A stretch of DNA of 18,750 nucleotides from DATKMP01 sp035541775 (GCA_035541775.1 DATKMP010000196.1:1-18750), one strand, 5' to 3'. Positions 1-7,471 are shown, counted from the first letter of the stretch. The notes: generated by a model not told the origin, from the letters alone. Numbers and translations are program-made.

Positions 1-1
1 C

Positions 2-289
2 GATACGTGGCAATGTCCGCCGTCATCGCTAGCCATTGCCGATCAAAACGGTACCATCGATTTTGCGCTTGCGTTTGCCGTGGTGCACGAAATTCCCGAT
101 CAGGAAAATCTTTTAAAAGAAATTTATGAAGCGTTGAAACCGAATGGAATTTTATTTATTGCTGAACCGTGCGGACATGTCATTCGCGAAGCATTCGATA
201 AATTGCTTTTGAGTGCACAGCGAAAAGGTTTTTCGATTGTTGAAATGCCTGAAGTGCGCGGAAGCCATGCGGTCGTGCTGATAAAATAA
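2..289 (+). CDS. Class I SAM-dependent methyltransferase, C-terminal part (5' end outside window)
   Basis: The frame is open from base 2 to the TAA at 287-289, so only the last 95 residues are visible. They show the second half of a Rossmann-type methyltransferase: an acidic strand (TIDFALAFAVVHEIPD, with the D and H typical of the post-II/motif IV region), a helix with LLKEIYEALKPNG, then the strand ILFIAEP, the usual LKPGG-type turn and following strand of class I enzymes. The end (GFSIVEMPEV...AVVLIK) fits the last two antiparallel strands. The SAM-binding GxGxG loop lies upstream of the window, so the substrate cannot be judged. The gene converges on the TonB receptor gene, with a hairpin between them. 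Confidence 0.85.
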   Translation, partial: DTWQCPPSSLAIADQNGTIDFALAFAVVHEIPDQENLLKEIYEALKPNGILFIAEPCGHVIREAFDKLLLSAQRKGFSIVEMPEVRGSHAVVLIK

Positions 290-290
290 A

Positions 291-324
291 AATCTCCTCT
301 CATCGCATTGGATGAGAGGAGATT
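291..324 (-). terminator. Intrinsic terminator for the minus-strand metal/TonB operon
   Basis: A perfect 14-bp inverted repeat: left arm 291-304 (AATCTCCTCTCATC), six-base loop 305-310, right arm 311-324. On the minus strand the stem is followed by a T-rich run (complement of 281-290, TTTATTTTAT), and it sits 10 bases past the TonB receptor stop codon. On the plus strand the stem is followed by GAGAAG, not a T-run, so it mainly serves the minus strand. Confidence 0.85.
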
Positions 325-333
325 GAGAAGAAA

Positions 334-2595
334 TCAAACGTTCCAGCGTAAACCGATATAGAGCATTCTTCCGCTAATGGGTCCCCACACAATCGAACTA
401 TCGAAGTATGAACTATTGGGATGCGCCGCATCGAGAATCGGATTATCCTGACGGAAGTTGAAAAGATTTTCAACACCGATGTACATATCCAATCCATTTC
501 CCCATGAACGGGTGATCTGTCCGTTCACTAAAAAGAAATCCGGCGAGAAAGAATCCGCACGCAGATTTGCCGGATTCGATTGCGTATCCGGCAAGCGTTT
601 GCGTCCTGTCCATTGCACTGTCAAATCGTACAGCATTTGACTTGATGAAGCTTCATCCTTTTCTGAAGAGTATCCGAAATTTACAAACGCGCGCTGCCGT
701 GCAACGAACGGTTTATAGCGTTCAACGCCGTCGATCGTTTGCCGGACATCTAAGTAGCGATAGGCAATGCGTGTCTCGAGTCTGTCGATGGGCTGCACAT
801 CGAGTTCCGTTTGAAAACTGTTGGAATACGAAACGCCTGCAAGATTGTAGAACAACACTTCCTGCGGACTGTGATCGAGATCGACAACGACCTGCTTTTC
901 AAATTCCGTGCGGTACACATCGAAGCTGAGCGTCGCTTCGTGATACGCCCAGAGAAAATAATGCGTCAGATTGAGTCCGTAGTTCCATGCAGCTTCTTGT
1001 GCAAACGGATACCCGTTCGCGAAGGAAGGCAGGTGAATGGAACGCGAACTTGCAAAGTACGCCATGTTTTCTGCAAGCACGTTTGCTGTTCGTTCTCCGC
1101 GTCCTGCGACGAACCGCAACACCCAATCGTCCTGCGGCGTGTAGCGAATATGCAATCGCGGTGTAACAAATGTGCCGAACAAATTATCGTTGTCGGCGCG
1201 AAGTCCTGCGACGAGCGAGAAATCATCACTCGGTTCAAATGTATATTCCGCAAAAGCTCCGGGCACCCGCTCGATGCGATTGTACGGAACAAGATCGAGC
1301 GATTCATCGAACGAGTCGAACAAAAAACTTCCGCCGAATCGCAGCGTATGAATTTTACTGCCGAGCTGCGTTTGATACAGAAGATTGACGTAGCCGGTTT
1401 TTTCAAGTCCGTGATATTGCCGGAGTTCGAATGACGCATCCTGTTGATATTCTGCATACGATGCCTGCAAGCCGATGCTATGGTACAAACTTCCCGGAAA
1501 AACGTATCCATTTTTACTCGAGACGCGCACTTGATGCGAATGAATGCTGAATGCGTATTCATCCGGATGCGAAAGCAGCGAATCGCGGTCTAACGAATAT
1601 CCATCGACCGTGCCGCCTTTTTTATCGTCATCGACAATTTGCACATTCAATTGACTTGCAAGATTGTTCGAGCCGATGAATTGAAACCGTTGAAGAAAAT
1701 TGAACGTACTGCCGATGGGCATATCGAGAAATCGGTCGTCGTTTTCATCGACTTTATTTTTCAAGGTGCTTGCGTGAAGCAATGTCATCGCAGAAATATT
1801 ATCATTGATGGGCTCACGCAAAAGAAGGTTCGCTTCCATACGCTGGTTTTGATTTGTGTACAGATTGAGGAACAATATTTTATTCGTTGTGTCGATCGGT
1901 TTTTTCAATTCGACATTGATTTGTCCGGTAACAGATTCAAAACCGTTTGCCACCGAGCCGATACCTTTGGAAAGCTGAATGCTTTCAATCCACGTTCCGG
2001 GAATATACGTTAACCCGACATTCGAAGTTAATCCGCGGATGGCCGGCAGATTTTCCAGAGTAATTTGCGAATACGAACCGGCAAGTCCCAGCATCTCGAT
2101 TTGTTTTGTTCCGGTGATAGCATCGGTGAACGAAACATCGATTGAAGGATTGGTCTGGAAGCTTTCCGAAAGATTGCAGCACGCTGCCTTTTGCAGCTCT
2201 TTGCTTGTCATCGTAAGCGAATTGTTTGTGCTCGTATAATCCAGATACGAATCCGGGCGCGAACCAATAACGCTTGCGCTGTCGATCTGTTTTGTCTCCG
2301 ATTGCAAATAAATATGAAGCTGCGTACGATTGCCAACGGAAATCGTATCGGATGTATATCCGATGCAGCGAACAACAAGCACATCGGATTGCGGATATTT
2401 TTGTAATTGGAATTTTCCGTGATCATCCGTTGTCGTACCAATCGCCGTGTGCAGCCAGAACACATTGGCGCCGATAACAGGAATGGATTCACCTGAGACA
2501 TTCTTTTCCATCACATCTCCCGAAATATTTTTCTGTGCGTGAAGTGATGAAAAAATAAATGAACAGACGACAATAATGCCTATTAAATTTTTCAT
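334..2595 (-). CDS. TonB-dependent outer-membrane receptor with carboxypeptidase-regulatory-like N-domain, metal-cassette type
   Basis: 753 residues. Residues 1-20 are a signal peptide ending LHA-Q. Residues about 23-100 look like a carboxypeptidase-D-regulatory-like beta domain (GANVFW...TTTDDHGKFQL), the usual N-domain of Bacteroidota receptors. The plug follows at about 120-232, with LGLAG, ENLPAIRG, IESIQLSKG and GQINVELKKP; the rest is a beta barrel ending in YIGLRWNV. The plug contains a Cys pair, C139-C140 (KAACCNLSESF). I recall this form from Bacteroidota receptors encoded next to HMA proteins, and both neighbours here also carry CC pairs. ATG 2595 is preceded by AAAAGGA. The gene is third in a minus-strand operon and ends at a strong terminator. 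Import of a metal or metal complex is inferred; the metal is not determined. Confidence 0.9.
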   Translation of the reverse strand: MKNLIGIIVVCSFIFSSLHAQKNISGDVMEKNVSGESIPVIGANVFWLHTAIGTTTDDHGKFQLQKYPQSDVLVVRCIGYTSDTISVGNRTQLHIYLQSETKQIDSASVIGSRPDSYLDYTSTNNSLTMTSKELQKAACCNLSESFQTNPSIDVSFTDAITGTKQIEMLGLAGSYSQITLENLPAIRGLTSNVGLTYIPGTWIESIQLSKGIGSVANGFESVTGQINVELKKPIDTTNKILFLNLYTNQNQRMEANLLLREPINDNISAMTLLHASTLKNKVDENDDRFLDMPIGSTFNFLQRFQFIGSNNLASQLNVQIVDDDKKGGTVDGYSLDRDSLLSHPDEYAFSIHSHQVRVSSKNGYVFPGSLYHSIGLQASYAEYQQDASFELRQYHGLEKTGYVNLLYQTQLGSKIHTLRFGGSFLFDSFDESLDLVPYNRIERVPGAFAEYTFEPSDDFSLVAGLRADNDNLFGTFVTPRLHIRYTPQDDWVLRFVAGRGERTANVLAENMAYFASSRSIHLPSFANGYPFAQEAAWNYGLNLTHYFLWAYHEATLSFDVYRTEFEKQVVVDLDHSPQEVLFYNLAGVSYSNSFQTELDVQPIDRLETRIAYRYLDVRQTIDGVERYKPFVARQRAFVNFGYSSEKDEASSSQMLYDLTVQWTGRKRLPDTQSNPANLRADSFSPDFFLVNGQITRSWGNGLDMYIGVENLFNFRQDNPILDAAHPNSSYFDSSIVWGPISGRMLYIGLRWNV

Positions 2596-2692
2596 ATCGT
2601 AATTCCTTTTTAATAAATCGATTCAGTACAACATAAAGCAATAAGGATAGAGGAATCCCCATCACAATAGTGTTGACGACGAATCAATATGT

Positions 2693-3034
2693 TTATTTTT
2701 CGGATTTACGATAAAGGCAGCACGATGGAAGTGCGTTATACGCGACATCGGCAGCTTTGTATTTTTCGGTATCGTGTCCCACAAGTGCAACGCGATGCTG
2801 AAGCGAATCCAGAGTTATAGCCGAGGAGTTGTACACAACCGTAACGGCTTGATCGCTTCGACTCCATTTGGCAAGTTTCACTTCTTTTATTTGAAGCGCT
2901 TTTTCAATGCGTGCTTTGCATTGACTGCAATTGCCGTGAGCGGTAAATGTGGCTTGTGTTGGTTTTGCTCCTTGTGCCAATGAAAGCATGGAGAAGGCAA
3001 CAAGAAGAACGAGTGTGCTAATAAGATTTTTCAT
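2693..3034 (-). CDS. Exported heavy-metal-associated (HMA) domain protein
   Basis: 113 residues with a signal peptide (1-20, MKNLISTLVL...LSLA-Q), so it is predicted to act in the periplasm rather than as a cytosolic copper chaperone. The mature part is a single ferredoxin-like HMA fold: strand ATFTAHG, metal-binding loop NCSQC (C36, C39), helix KARIEKAL, strands EVKLAKW and AVTVVYNS, then a second helix and a short tail with another Cys pair, C105-C106 (LPSCCLYR), beyond the usual fold. The GNCxxC loop matches the GMxCxxC of HMA domains except for the usual Met. ATG 3034 has AAGGA about 7 bases upstream. It lies between the HYC/CC/PP-like gene and the TonB receptor. A role in passing or sensing a soft metal such as copper is inferred. 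Confidence 0.85.
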   Translation of the reverse strand: MKNLISTLVLLVAFSMLSLAQGAKPTQATFTAHGNCSQCKARIEKALQIKEVKLAKWSRSDQAVTVVYNSSAITLDSLQHRVALVGHDTEKYKAADVAYNALPSCCLYRKSEK

Positions 3035-3047
3035 GACATTCCTTTAA

Positions 3048-3097
3048 GATTTAGTTTTTAATTTTGTGATTGCGTGAGAAGCACAAAATTCTAAATC
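3048..3097 (-). promoter_or_regulatory. Two-part inverted repeat between the first and second genes of the metal operon
   Basis: Arms 3048-3054 (GATTTAG) and 3091-3097 (CTAAATC) enclose arms 3060-3068 (AATTTTGTG) and 3082-3090 (CACAAAATT). Both pairs are perfect, giving 16 paired bases with a five-base bulge on one side and a 13-base loop. The structure includes the TAG stop of the upstream gene and ends about 13 bases before the HMA start codon. No T-run follows on the minus strand, so it looks more like an mRNA stability, processing or attenuation element than a plain terminator. Confidence 0.45.
3066..3076. repeat. 11-base direct repeat GTGATTGCGTG, copy 1
   Basis: Identical to 3480-3490. 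This copy lies in the hairpin arm and loop just upstream of the HMA gene; the other lies just upstream of the first gene of the operon. Both have the same orientation relative to transcription, so a shared regulatory site is possible. An 11-base match in about 400 bases could still be chance. Confidence 0.35.
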
Positions 3098-3465
3098 AGG
3101 AATGTGCAATCGATAATATGGATTGAAGGTGAAGCGGGTGGTGATGTATCGATGGCGACCGGAGCCGACGGTTCGACATACATGACGATCGATGGCTGTA
3201 CCGGAACATCGCAAATCAATACGGTAGAAATTTTTTCGATGATTGCTGTTGCAGCTGCTAATTGATTGTCGGTTACTTGAAATTGCCGGACTTCAATTTT
3301 GCAGCACATATCGTTGTTAGATGAATCATCGCAGCCGCATGGATCTTTGGAAAATGGAAGCAGACTTGTCGTTGTTGAATCACCGCATTCATGAATCCAG
3401 ATCGTCACGCCGGCGAACAGCCAGACATAGATGAACAATAACGATATGGCAACAACTTTTTTCAT
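3091..3465 (-). CDS. Small membrane-anchored or exported Cys-rich protein resembling the HYC_CC_PP family
   Basis: 124 residues from ATG 3465; this start puts a hydrophobic signal or anchor helix (MKKVVAISLLFIYVWLFAG) at the N-terminus, so a TTG start at 3501 is less likely. Cys and His positions are H25-E26-C27, C43-G-C45, C54-C55, C85 and C120, with a PP at 109-110. This spacing resembles the Bacteroidota HYC_CC_PP small proteins encoded beside HMA proteins and TonB receptors; the match is from memory, and here HYC reads HEC. The Cys/His cluster just outside the membrane suggests metal binding (inference). No Shine-Dalgarno is visible before ATG 3465, and a promoter-like pair ends only 7 bases upstream. 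Confidence 0.7.
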   Translation of the reverse strand: MKKVVAISLLFIYVWLFAGVTIWIHECGDSTTTSLLPFSKDPCGCDDSSNNDMCCKIEVRQFQVTDNQLAAATAIIEKISTVLICDVPVQPSIVMYVEPSAPVAIDTSPPASPSIHIIDCTFLI

Positions 3466-3472
3466 CAAAATA

Positions 3473-3501
3473 AATTTACGTGATTGCGTGTTCACTATCA
3501 A
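3473..3501 (-). promoter_or_regulatory. Putative sigma-70-type promoter of the metal/TonB operon
   Basis: On the minus strand, TTGATA (3501-3496) and TAAATT (3478-3473) are separated by exactly 17 bases, matching the -35 and -10 consensus at 5/6 and 4/6 positions. The spacer holds the 11-base repeat copy at 3480-3490. The -10 box ends 7 bases before ATG 3465, so transcription would start at or next to the start codon, which fits the lack of a ribosome binding site. Confidence 0.4.
3480..3490. repeat. 11-base direct repeat GTGATTGCGTG, copy 2
   Basis: Identical to 3066-3076. This copy falls inside the spacer of the putative promoter for the metal operon, where binding of a regulator would affect RNA polymerase directly. 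Confidence 0.35.
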
Positions 3502-3625
3502 GTTAGATTTGAAGTAATCGCTTCATATTTCATGGACGTTTAAAATAATTGTGGGTGCCCGTTCTTTTCATCGCTTCGATTGAAAAAAGATAAAAGAAAA
3601 TTATTGCGATGAAAAAAATTTTTCA

Positions 3626-3654
3626 TTGAATGCCGAGCATCTTATTGATATATT
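3626..3654 (+). promoter_or_regulatory. Putative sigma-70-type promoter for the split carB genes
   Basis: TTGAAT (3626-3631) and TATATT (3649-3654) with a 17-base spacer lie 35 bases upstream of the GTG start at 3689. An A/T inverted repeat, TGAAAAA (3610-3616) and TTTTTCA (3619-3625), sits immediately upstream. A clear Shine-Dalgarno, AGGAGAAG (3671-3678), follows about 10 bases before GTG 3689. Confidence 0.45.
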
Positions 3655-3688
3655 AAATGCGGTTTTTAATAGGAGAAGTTGAAACAGA

Positions 3689-5161
3689 GTGCCAAAACGC
3701 ACAGACATAAAGTCCATTTTGATTATCGGTTCTGGTCCCATTGTTATCGGCCAAGCATGTGAATTTGATTACTCGGGAACGCAAGCGTGCCGCGTGCTGC
3801 GGCAGGAAGGTTACCGCATCATTCTTGTCAACAGCAATCCGGCGACGATTATGACCGATCCGGAACTTGCCGATGCGACGTACATCGAACCCATCACCGC
3901 AGATTTTGTCGAGAAGATTATTGAAAAAGAACGCCCTGATGCCATTCTTCCAACGATGGGTGGGCAGACGGCATTGAATGTGGCGGTGGAATTAGCAGAA
4001 CGCGGCGTGTTAAAAAAATATCATGCAGAACTCATCGGCGCAAAACTTCCAGCCATTAAAAAAGCGGAAGACCGTGAATTGTTTAAGAAAGCGATGGATC
4101 ACGCCGGACTCGAATGTCCGCGCGGTGGATTTGTTACGACAATAGAACAAGCGGTCGAACTTTCAGAAAAAATCGGATTTCCGATTATCATCCGTCCGTC
4201 GTTCACGCTCGGTGGAACAGGCGGCGGCACGGCATATAACAGAGAAGAGTTTCGAGAAAAAGTTCAGCACGGATTGACGGCAAGCCCGATTCATCAAGTG
4301 TTGATCGAAGAATCGGTGATCGGCTGGAAAGAATATGAATTGGAAGTGATGCGCGATTTGAAGGACAACGTCGTCATCATTTGTTCGATAGAAAATTTTG
4401 ATCCGATGGGCGTGCATACAGGCGATTCGATTACGGTTGCGCCGGCGCAAACTCTTACCGATAAAGAATATCAAAAACTTCGCGATGCAGCGCTAAAAAT
4501 TATTCGCGAGATCGGTGTTGAAACCGGCGGATCAAATATTCAATTTGCTGTGAATCCGAACGATGGAAGGTTCATCGTTATCGAAATGAATCCGCGCGTC
4601 TCGCGTTCTTCGGCATTAGCATCGAAGGCAACAGGATTTCCGATTGCAAAGATTGCTGCAAAGCTTGCTGTCGGCTACACGCTCGATGAAATTCCGAACG
4701 ACATCACCAAACAAACTCCCGCATCGTTCGAACCGACGATCGATTACTGCGTGGTGAAAATTCCTCGCTGGGATTTTGAAAAGTTTAAAGGCGTCGACGA
4801 CACACTCGGCGTACAGATGAAATCTGTCGGCGAAGCGATGGCGATCGGCAGAACGTTTAAAGAAGCATTGCAGAAAGCGCTGCGATCATTAGAACAAGGC
4901 CGCGGCGGTTTGGGATGCGACGGCAAAGATATTGTCGATGTGCGCAAATTGACTGAAGAAGAACAACGCGATTGGCGGCGTAAAGTGTTGGATCGGATCA
5001 AAATACCGCGCCCGGGAAATATTTTTTATCTGCGGTACGGATTCCAATTAGGCATTTCGTTGGATGAACTTTTTGAGGCGACGAAAATCGATCCGTGGTT
5101 CTTATACAACATCAAACAAATCGTTGACTTTGAAAACGAGCTGTATTCGTACCGGCCTTGA
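3689..5161 (+). CDS. carB: Carbamoyl-phosphate synthase large subunit, N-terminal half (carboxyphosphate domain)
   Basis: 490 residues. Residues 1 to about 400 are the ATP-grasp domain that makes carboxyphosphate from bicarbonate and ATP: GSGPIVIGQ (14-22), NSNPATIMTDP, MGGQTALN, RPSFTLGGTGGG (R169 falls at the same number as in E. coli CarB), then EMNPRVSRSSA. Residues from about 400 form the first part of the oligomerisation domain and end DPWFLYNIKQIVDFENELYSYRP, where E. coli CarB continues. The TGA at 5159-5161 is therefore a real gene end in the middle of that domain. The rest is encoded at 5654-7471, beyond an unrelated gene. Split large subunits are known in Aquifex and Methanocaldococcus. 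The GTG start is supported by AGGAGAAG at 3671-3678. carA is not in the window. Confidence 0.95.
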   Translation: MPKRTDIKSILIIGSGPIVIGQACEFDYSGTQACRVLRQEGYRIILVNSNPATIMTDPELADATYIEPITADFVEKIIEKERPDAILPTMGGQTALNVAVELAERGVLKKYHAELIGAKLPAIKKAEDRELFKKAMDHAGLECPRGGFVTTIEQAVELSEKIGFPIIIRPSFTLGGTGGGTAYNREEFREKVQHGLTASPIHQVLIEESVIGWKEYELEVMRDLKDNVVIICSIENFDPMGVHTGDSITVAPAQTLTDKEYQKLRDAALKIIREIGVETGGSNIQFAVNPNDGRFIVIEMNPRVSRSSALASKATGFPIAKIAAKLAVGYTLDEIPNDITKQTPASFEPTIDYCVVKIPRWDFEKFKGVDDTLGVQMKSVGEAMAIGRTFKEALQKALRSLEQGRGGLGCDGKDIVDVRKLTEEEQRDWRRKVLDRIKIPRPGNIFYLRYGFQLGISLDELFEATKIDPWFLYNIKQIVDFENELYSYRP

Positions 5162-5190
5162 ATAAAATGAATGGTGAAGGAGTGTTAAAA

Positions 5191-5667
5191 ATGTTTCAAA
5201 AAATAATGCTACGGGTTTTTGGTTGCATGCTTTTCGTTGGTGCAACGATCTATGCTCAAGGAATAACGCCATCTGAAAAAGAAGGATTGTTGAACGGCGA
5301 CGCCACAGGACAGTTTCTTGTTGCAGAACAGAGCAACTATCCCGTTCCTTCAAAAGTATTATCCTTCAAAGAACAATTAGGATTGACGAATGCGCAGATC
5401 AAAAAAATCAATGAGTTGATGCAAAACCTTCCGGTGTCGGCACAAGTCAAAGGACAGGAAATTGTGGAAGCGGAAGAAGACCTGAGTCAAGCATTTGCCT
5501 CCGGCACCATCAGTGATAAAACATTGCGAATGAAATTAGAAAAGATTGGCAGGCTGCGTGCAGAGTTTCGCTTCACCCATCTGCAAGTGTGTATCAAAGT
5601 AAAGCAAATTCTTTCTGCCAATCAAAACGAACGCTACAAGGAATTAGTTGCCGGTGAACGCAAGTAA
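5191..5667 (+). CDS. Exported Spy/CpxP-like LTxxQ protein, lodged between the two carB halves
   Basis: 158 residues from ATG 5191, chosen because GAAGGAG lies at 5175-5181 and a signal peptide (1-23, ending IYA-Q) starts there. The mature protein is mostly helical and charged. It has LGLTNAQIKKINEL (LTNAQ at 65-69) and ILSANQNERYKEL (LSANQ at 141-145), the paired LTxxQ-type motifs of the Spy/CpxP/ZraP periplasmic family, whose members act as stress chaperones or metal sensors. No clear metal-binding His cluster is seen; the single mature Cys is C134. It has no obvious link to carbamoyl phosphate, yet it starts 29 bases after the N-half stop and overlaps the start of the C-half, so all three should share one mRNA. 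The family call is by motif and layout only. Confidence 0.7.
   Translation: MFQKIMLRVFGCMLFVGATIYAQGITPSEKEGLLNGDATGQFLVAEQSNYPVPSKVLSFKEQLGLTNAQIKKINELMQNLPVSAQVKGQEIVEAEEDLSQAFASGTISDKTLRMKLEKIGRLRAEFRFTHLQVCIKVKQILSANQNERYKELVAGERK
5638..5642 (+). promoter_or_regulatory. Ribosome binding site for the carB C-half, inside the Spy-like gene
   Basis: AAGGA lies 5 bases before TTG 5648 and 11 bases before GTG 5654. A TAG at 5645-5647 is in frame with the C-half, so translation cannot begin further upstream. The site lies within the last ten codons of the Spy-like gene, implying coupled translation. Confidence 0.5.
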
Positions 5668-7471
5668 ATCAAATTTTGAACGAACCGTTCCTCTAACTCC
5701 AGAAATTTTGCGTAAAGCAAAAGAGTATGGTTTTTCGGATCATCAATTAGCTCATATTTGGGACATCAAAGAATCGGCGATTCGGTTGATGCGAAAAAAA
5801 ATGGACGTGCGTCCTGTATTCAAAACGGTCGATACATGTGCAGCCGAATTTGCCGCTTCAACGCCGTATCATTATTCCACGTACGAGCGTGAAAACGAAT
5901 CGGCAAAAAGTTTTAAGAAAAAAATTATCATTCTTGGCGGCGGGCCGAATCGTATCGGGCAGGGCATCGAATTCGATTATTGTTGTGTGCACAGCGTGAT
6001 GGCGCTGCGGGAATTGGGATTTGAAACCATCATGGTCAACTGCAATCCCGAAACGGTTTCAACGGATTACGATACGACGGATAAGTTATATTTCGAACCG
6101 CTGACGCTGGAAGATGTGCTGAATATTTGCGACCACGAAGAGCCGTTCGGCGTCATTGTCAGCTTTGGCGGACAGACGCCGCTGAAAATTGCCAAGGCGT
6201 TGGAAGAAAATGGCGTCCGCATTCTCGGCACGTCGCCGGAAGGAATCGATCTCGCGGAAGATCGCGAACGATTCGGTGCCTTGCTGCGCCGTCATAATAT
6301 TGTACATCCAAAATACGGAACGGCTTACACGGTGAGCAACGCTGTTCTGGTAGCGGAGCAAATTGGATTTCCCGTTTTGATTCGCCCGTCGTATGTGCTC
6401 GGCGGGCGCGCGATGGAAGTGTGCTACAATAAAGATTCTGTCCACGAATATATGCGCAAGGCAGTCAACGTTTCTCCCGATCATCCCGTGCTCATCGATC
6501 GATTTTTAGAAGATGCATTCGAATATGATGTCGATTGTGTGAGCGATGGAAACAATGTCGTCATCGGTGGCGTGATGGAACATATTGAAGAAGCCGGCAT
6601 TCACTCCGGTGATAGCGCTTGTGTGCTTCCTCCGTTCATCATCTCGGAAAAAAATCTGGAAGAAATTATTGCGTGTACCGTCAAACTCGCAAAAGCCTTG
6701 AAGGTCGTTGGGTTGATGAATGTGCAATTTGCGATTAAAGATCACGAAGTGTTCGTGTTGGAAGTCAATCCGCGTGCGTCTCGTACGGTGCCGTTTGTAA
6801 GCAAAGCAACAGGCTTGCCGCTTGCCAAGATTGCTGCAAAAGTGATGGTCGGAAAAACGTTAGAAGAACTTGGCTGTAAAGATTTCGATTTTCGAACAAT
6901 AAAACATATTGCCGTCAAAGAAGCGGTGTTCCCCTTTGCAAAATTTCCCAAGACGCCGGTGTTCCTTGGGCCGGAGATGCGGTCCACAGGCGAGGTCATG
7001 GCAATCTCTAACAATTTTGGCGAGTCGATTGCGAAATCGCAAATTGCTGCGAGCAATGCGCTGCCGGATCAAGGCACGGTGTTTTTCAGCGTGAACGATA
7101 ACGACAAAACCGATTTTACGTTAGACATTGCACGTGAATTTGTGGCAATGGGCTTTTCGCTGATTGCAACGGAAGGAACGGCAAAGTTTTTCCATACGAA
7201 CAAGATTCCGTGCGAGCGATTGTTTAAAGTGAATGAAGGCAGGCCCACGTCGATTGATTACATTAAGAACGGAAAAATTCAGCTCGTCATCAACACACCG
7301 CTGGGTGAAGTTTCGCGTTACGATCAATATTCTATCGGCTGGGCAGCATTAGAAAGTAAAGTGCCGTTTATCACGACACTCTCCGCTGCTTCAACGGCAA
7401 TCAAAGCGATTCATGAATTGCGTCATGAAAAATTGACGGTGAAAAGCATTCAGGAATATTTACAAGCGTAG
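5654..7471 (+). CDS. carB: Carbamoyl-phosphate synthase large subunit, C-terminal half (carbamoyl-phosphate and allosteric domains)
   Basis: About 605 residues. It begins with the missing rest of the oligomerisation domain (VPLTPEILRKAKEYGFSDHQLA...), which continues the E. coli CarB order where the N-half stops, with no apparent loss. VDTCAAEFA and YSTYE follow. The second ATP-grasp domain, which phosphorylates carbamate, has GGGPNRIGQGIEFDY, NCNPETVSTDYD, FGGQTPLK, RPSYVLGGRAM and EVNPRASRTVPF. The last 130 residues are the MGS-like regulatory domain; ATEGTA, FKVNEGRP and VINTPLG match the stretches that bind UMP/IMP in E. coli (T974/T977, K993, N1015/T1017), so nucleotide control may persist. 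The start is GTG 5654 or TTG 5648, both overlapping the Spy-like gene. A terminator-like hairpin follows at 7561. Confidence 0.93.
   Translation: MNASKSNFERTVPLTPEILRKAKEYGFSDHQLAHIWDIKESAIRLMRKKMDVRPVFKTVDTCAAEFAASTPYHYSTYERENESAKSFKKKIIILGGGPNRIGQGIEFDYCCVHSVMALRELGFETIMVNCNPETVSTDYDTTDKLYFEPLTLEDVLNICDHEEPFGVIVSFGGQTPLKIAKALEENGVRILGTSPEGIDLAEDRERFGALLRRHNIVHPKYGTAYTVSNAVLVAEQIGFPVLIRPSYVLGGRAMEVCYNKDSVHEYMRKAVNVSPDHPVLIDRFLEDAFEYDVDCVSDGNNVVIGGVMEHIEEAGIHSGDSACVLPPFIISEKNLEEIIACTVKLAKALKVVGLMNVQFAIKDHEVFVLEVNPRASRTVPFVSKATGLPLAKIAAKVMVGKTLEELGCKDFDFRTIKHIAVKEAVFPFAKFPKTPVFLGPEMRSTGEVMAISNNFGESIAKSQIAASNALPDQGTVFFSVNDNDKTDFTLDIAREFVAMGFSLIATEGTAKFFHTNKIPCERLFKVNEGRPTSIDYIKNGKIQLVINTPLGEVSRYDQYSIGWAALESKVPFITTLSAASTAIKAIHELRHEKLTVKSIQEYLQA

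Noticed and set aside
811..1434. 207-codon open frame opposite the TonB receptor
   Set aside because: It is a shadow of the receptor gene, with no domain pattern; the receptor is continuous and complete on the minus strand.
3465..3501. Longer start (TTG 3501) for the Cys-rich small protein
   Set aside because: It would put a polar 12-residue leader before a well-formed signal helix and would overlap the putative promoter; ATG 3465 is simpler.
3610..3625. A/T inverted repeat TGAAAAA-AA-TTTTTCA as an operator or terminator
   Set aside because: Such A/T symmetry is common by chance, the two-base loop cannot form an RNA hairpin of note, and nothing else marks it as a protein site.
5162..5647. 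Intein or transposon interrupting carB
   Set aside because: The insert encodes a signal-peptide protein in another frame, not an intein, and I find no terminal inverted repeats, no transposase and no convincing target-site duplication at the two junctions.
3689..7471. Single carB broken by a point mutation
   Set aside because: The halves are separated by a full gene with its own Shine-Dalgarno, and each half is otherwise intact with all key motifs, so this is a stable split rather than a fresh nonsense mutation.
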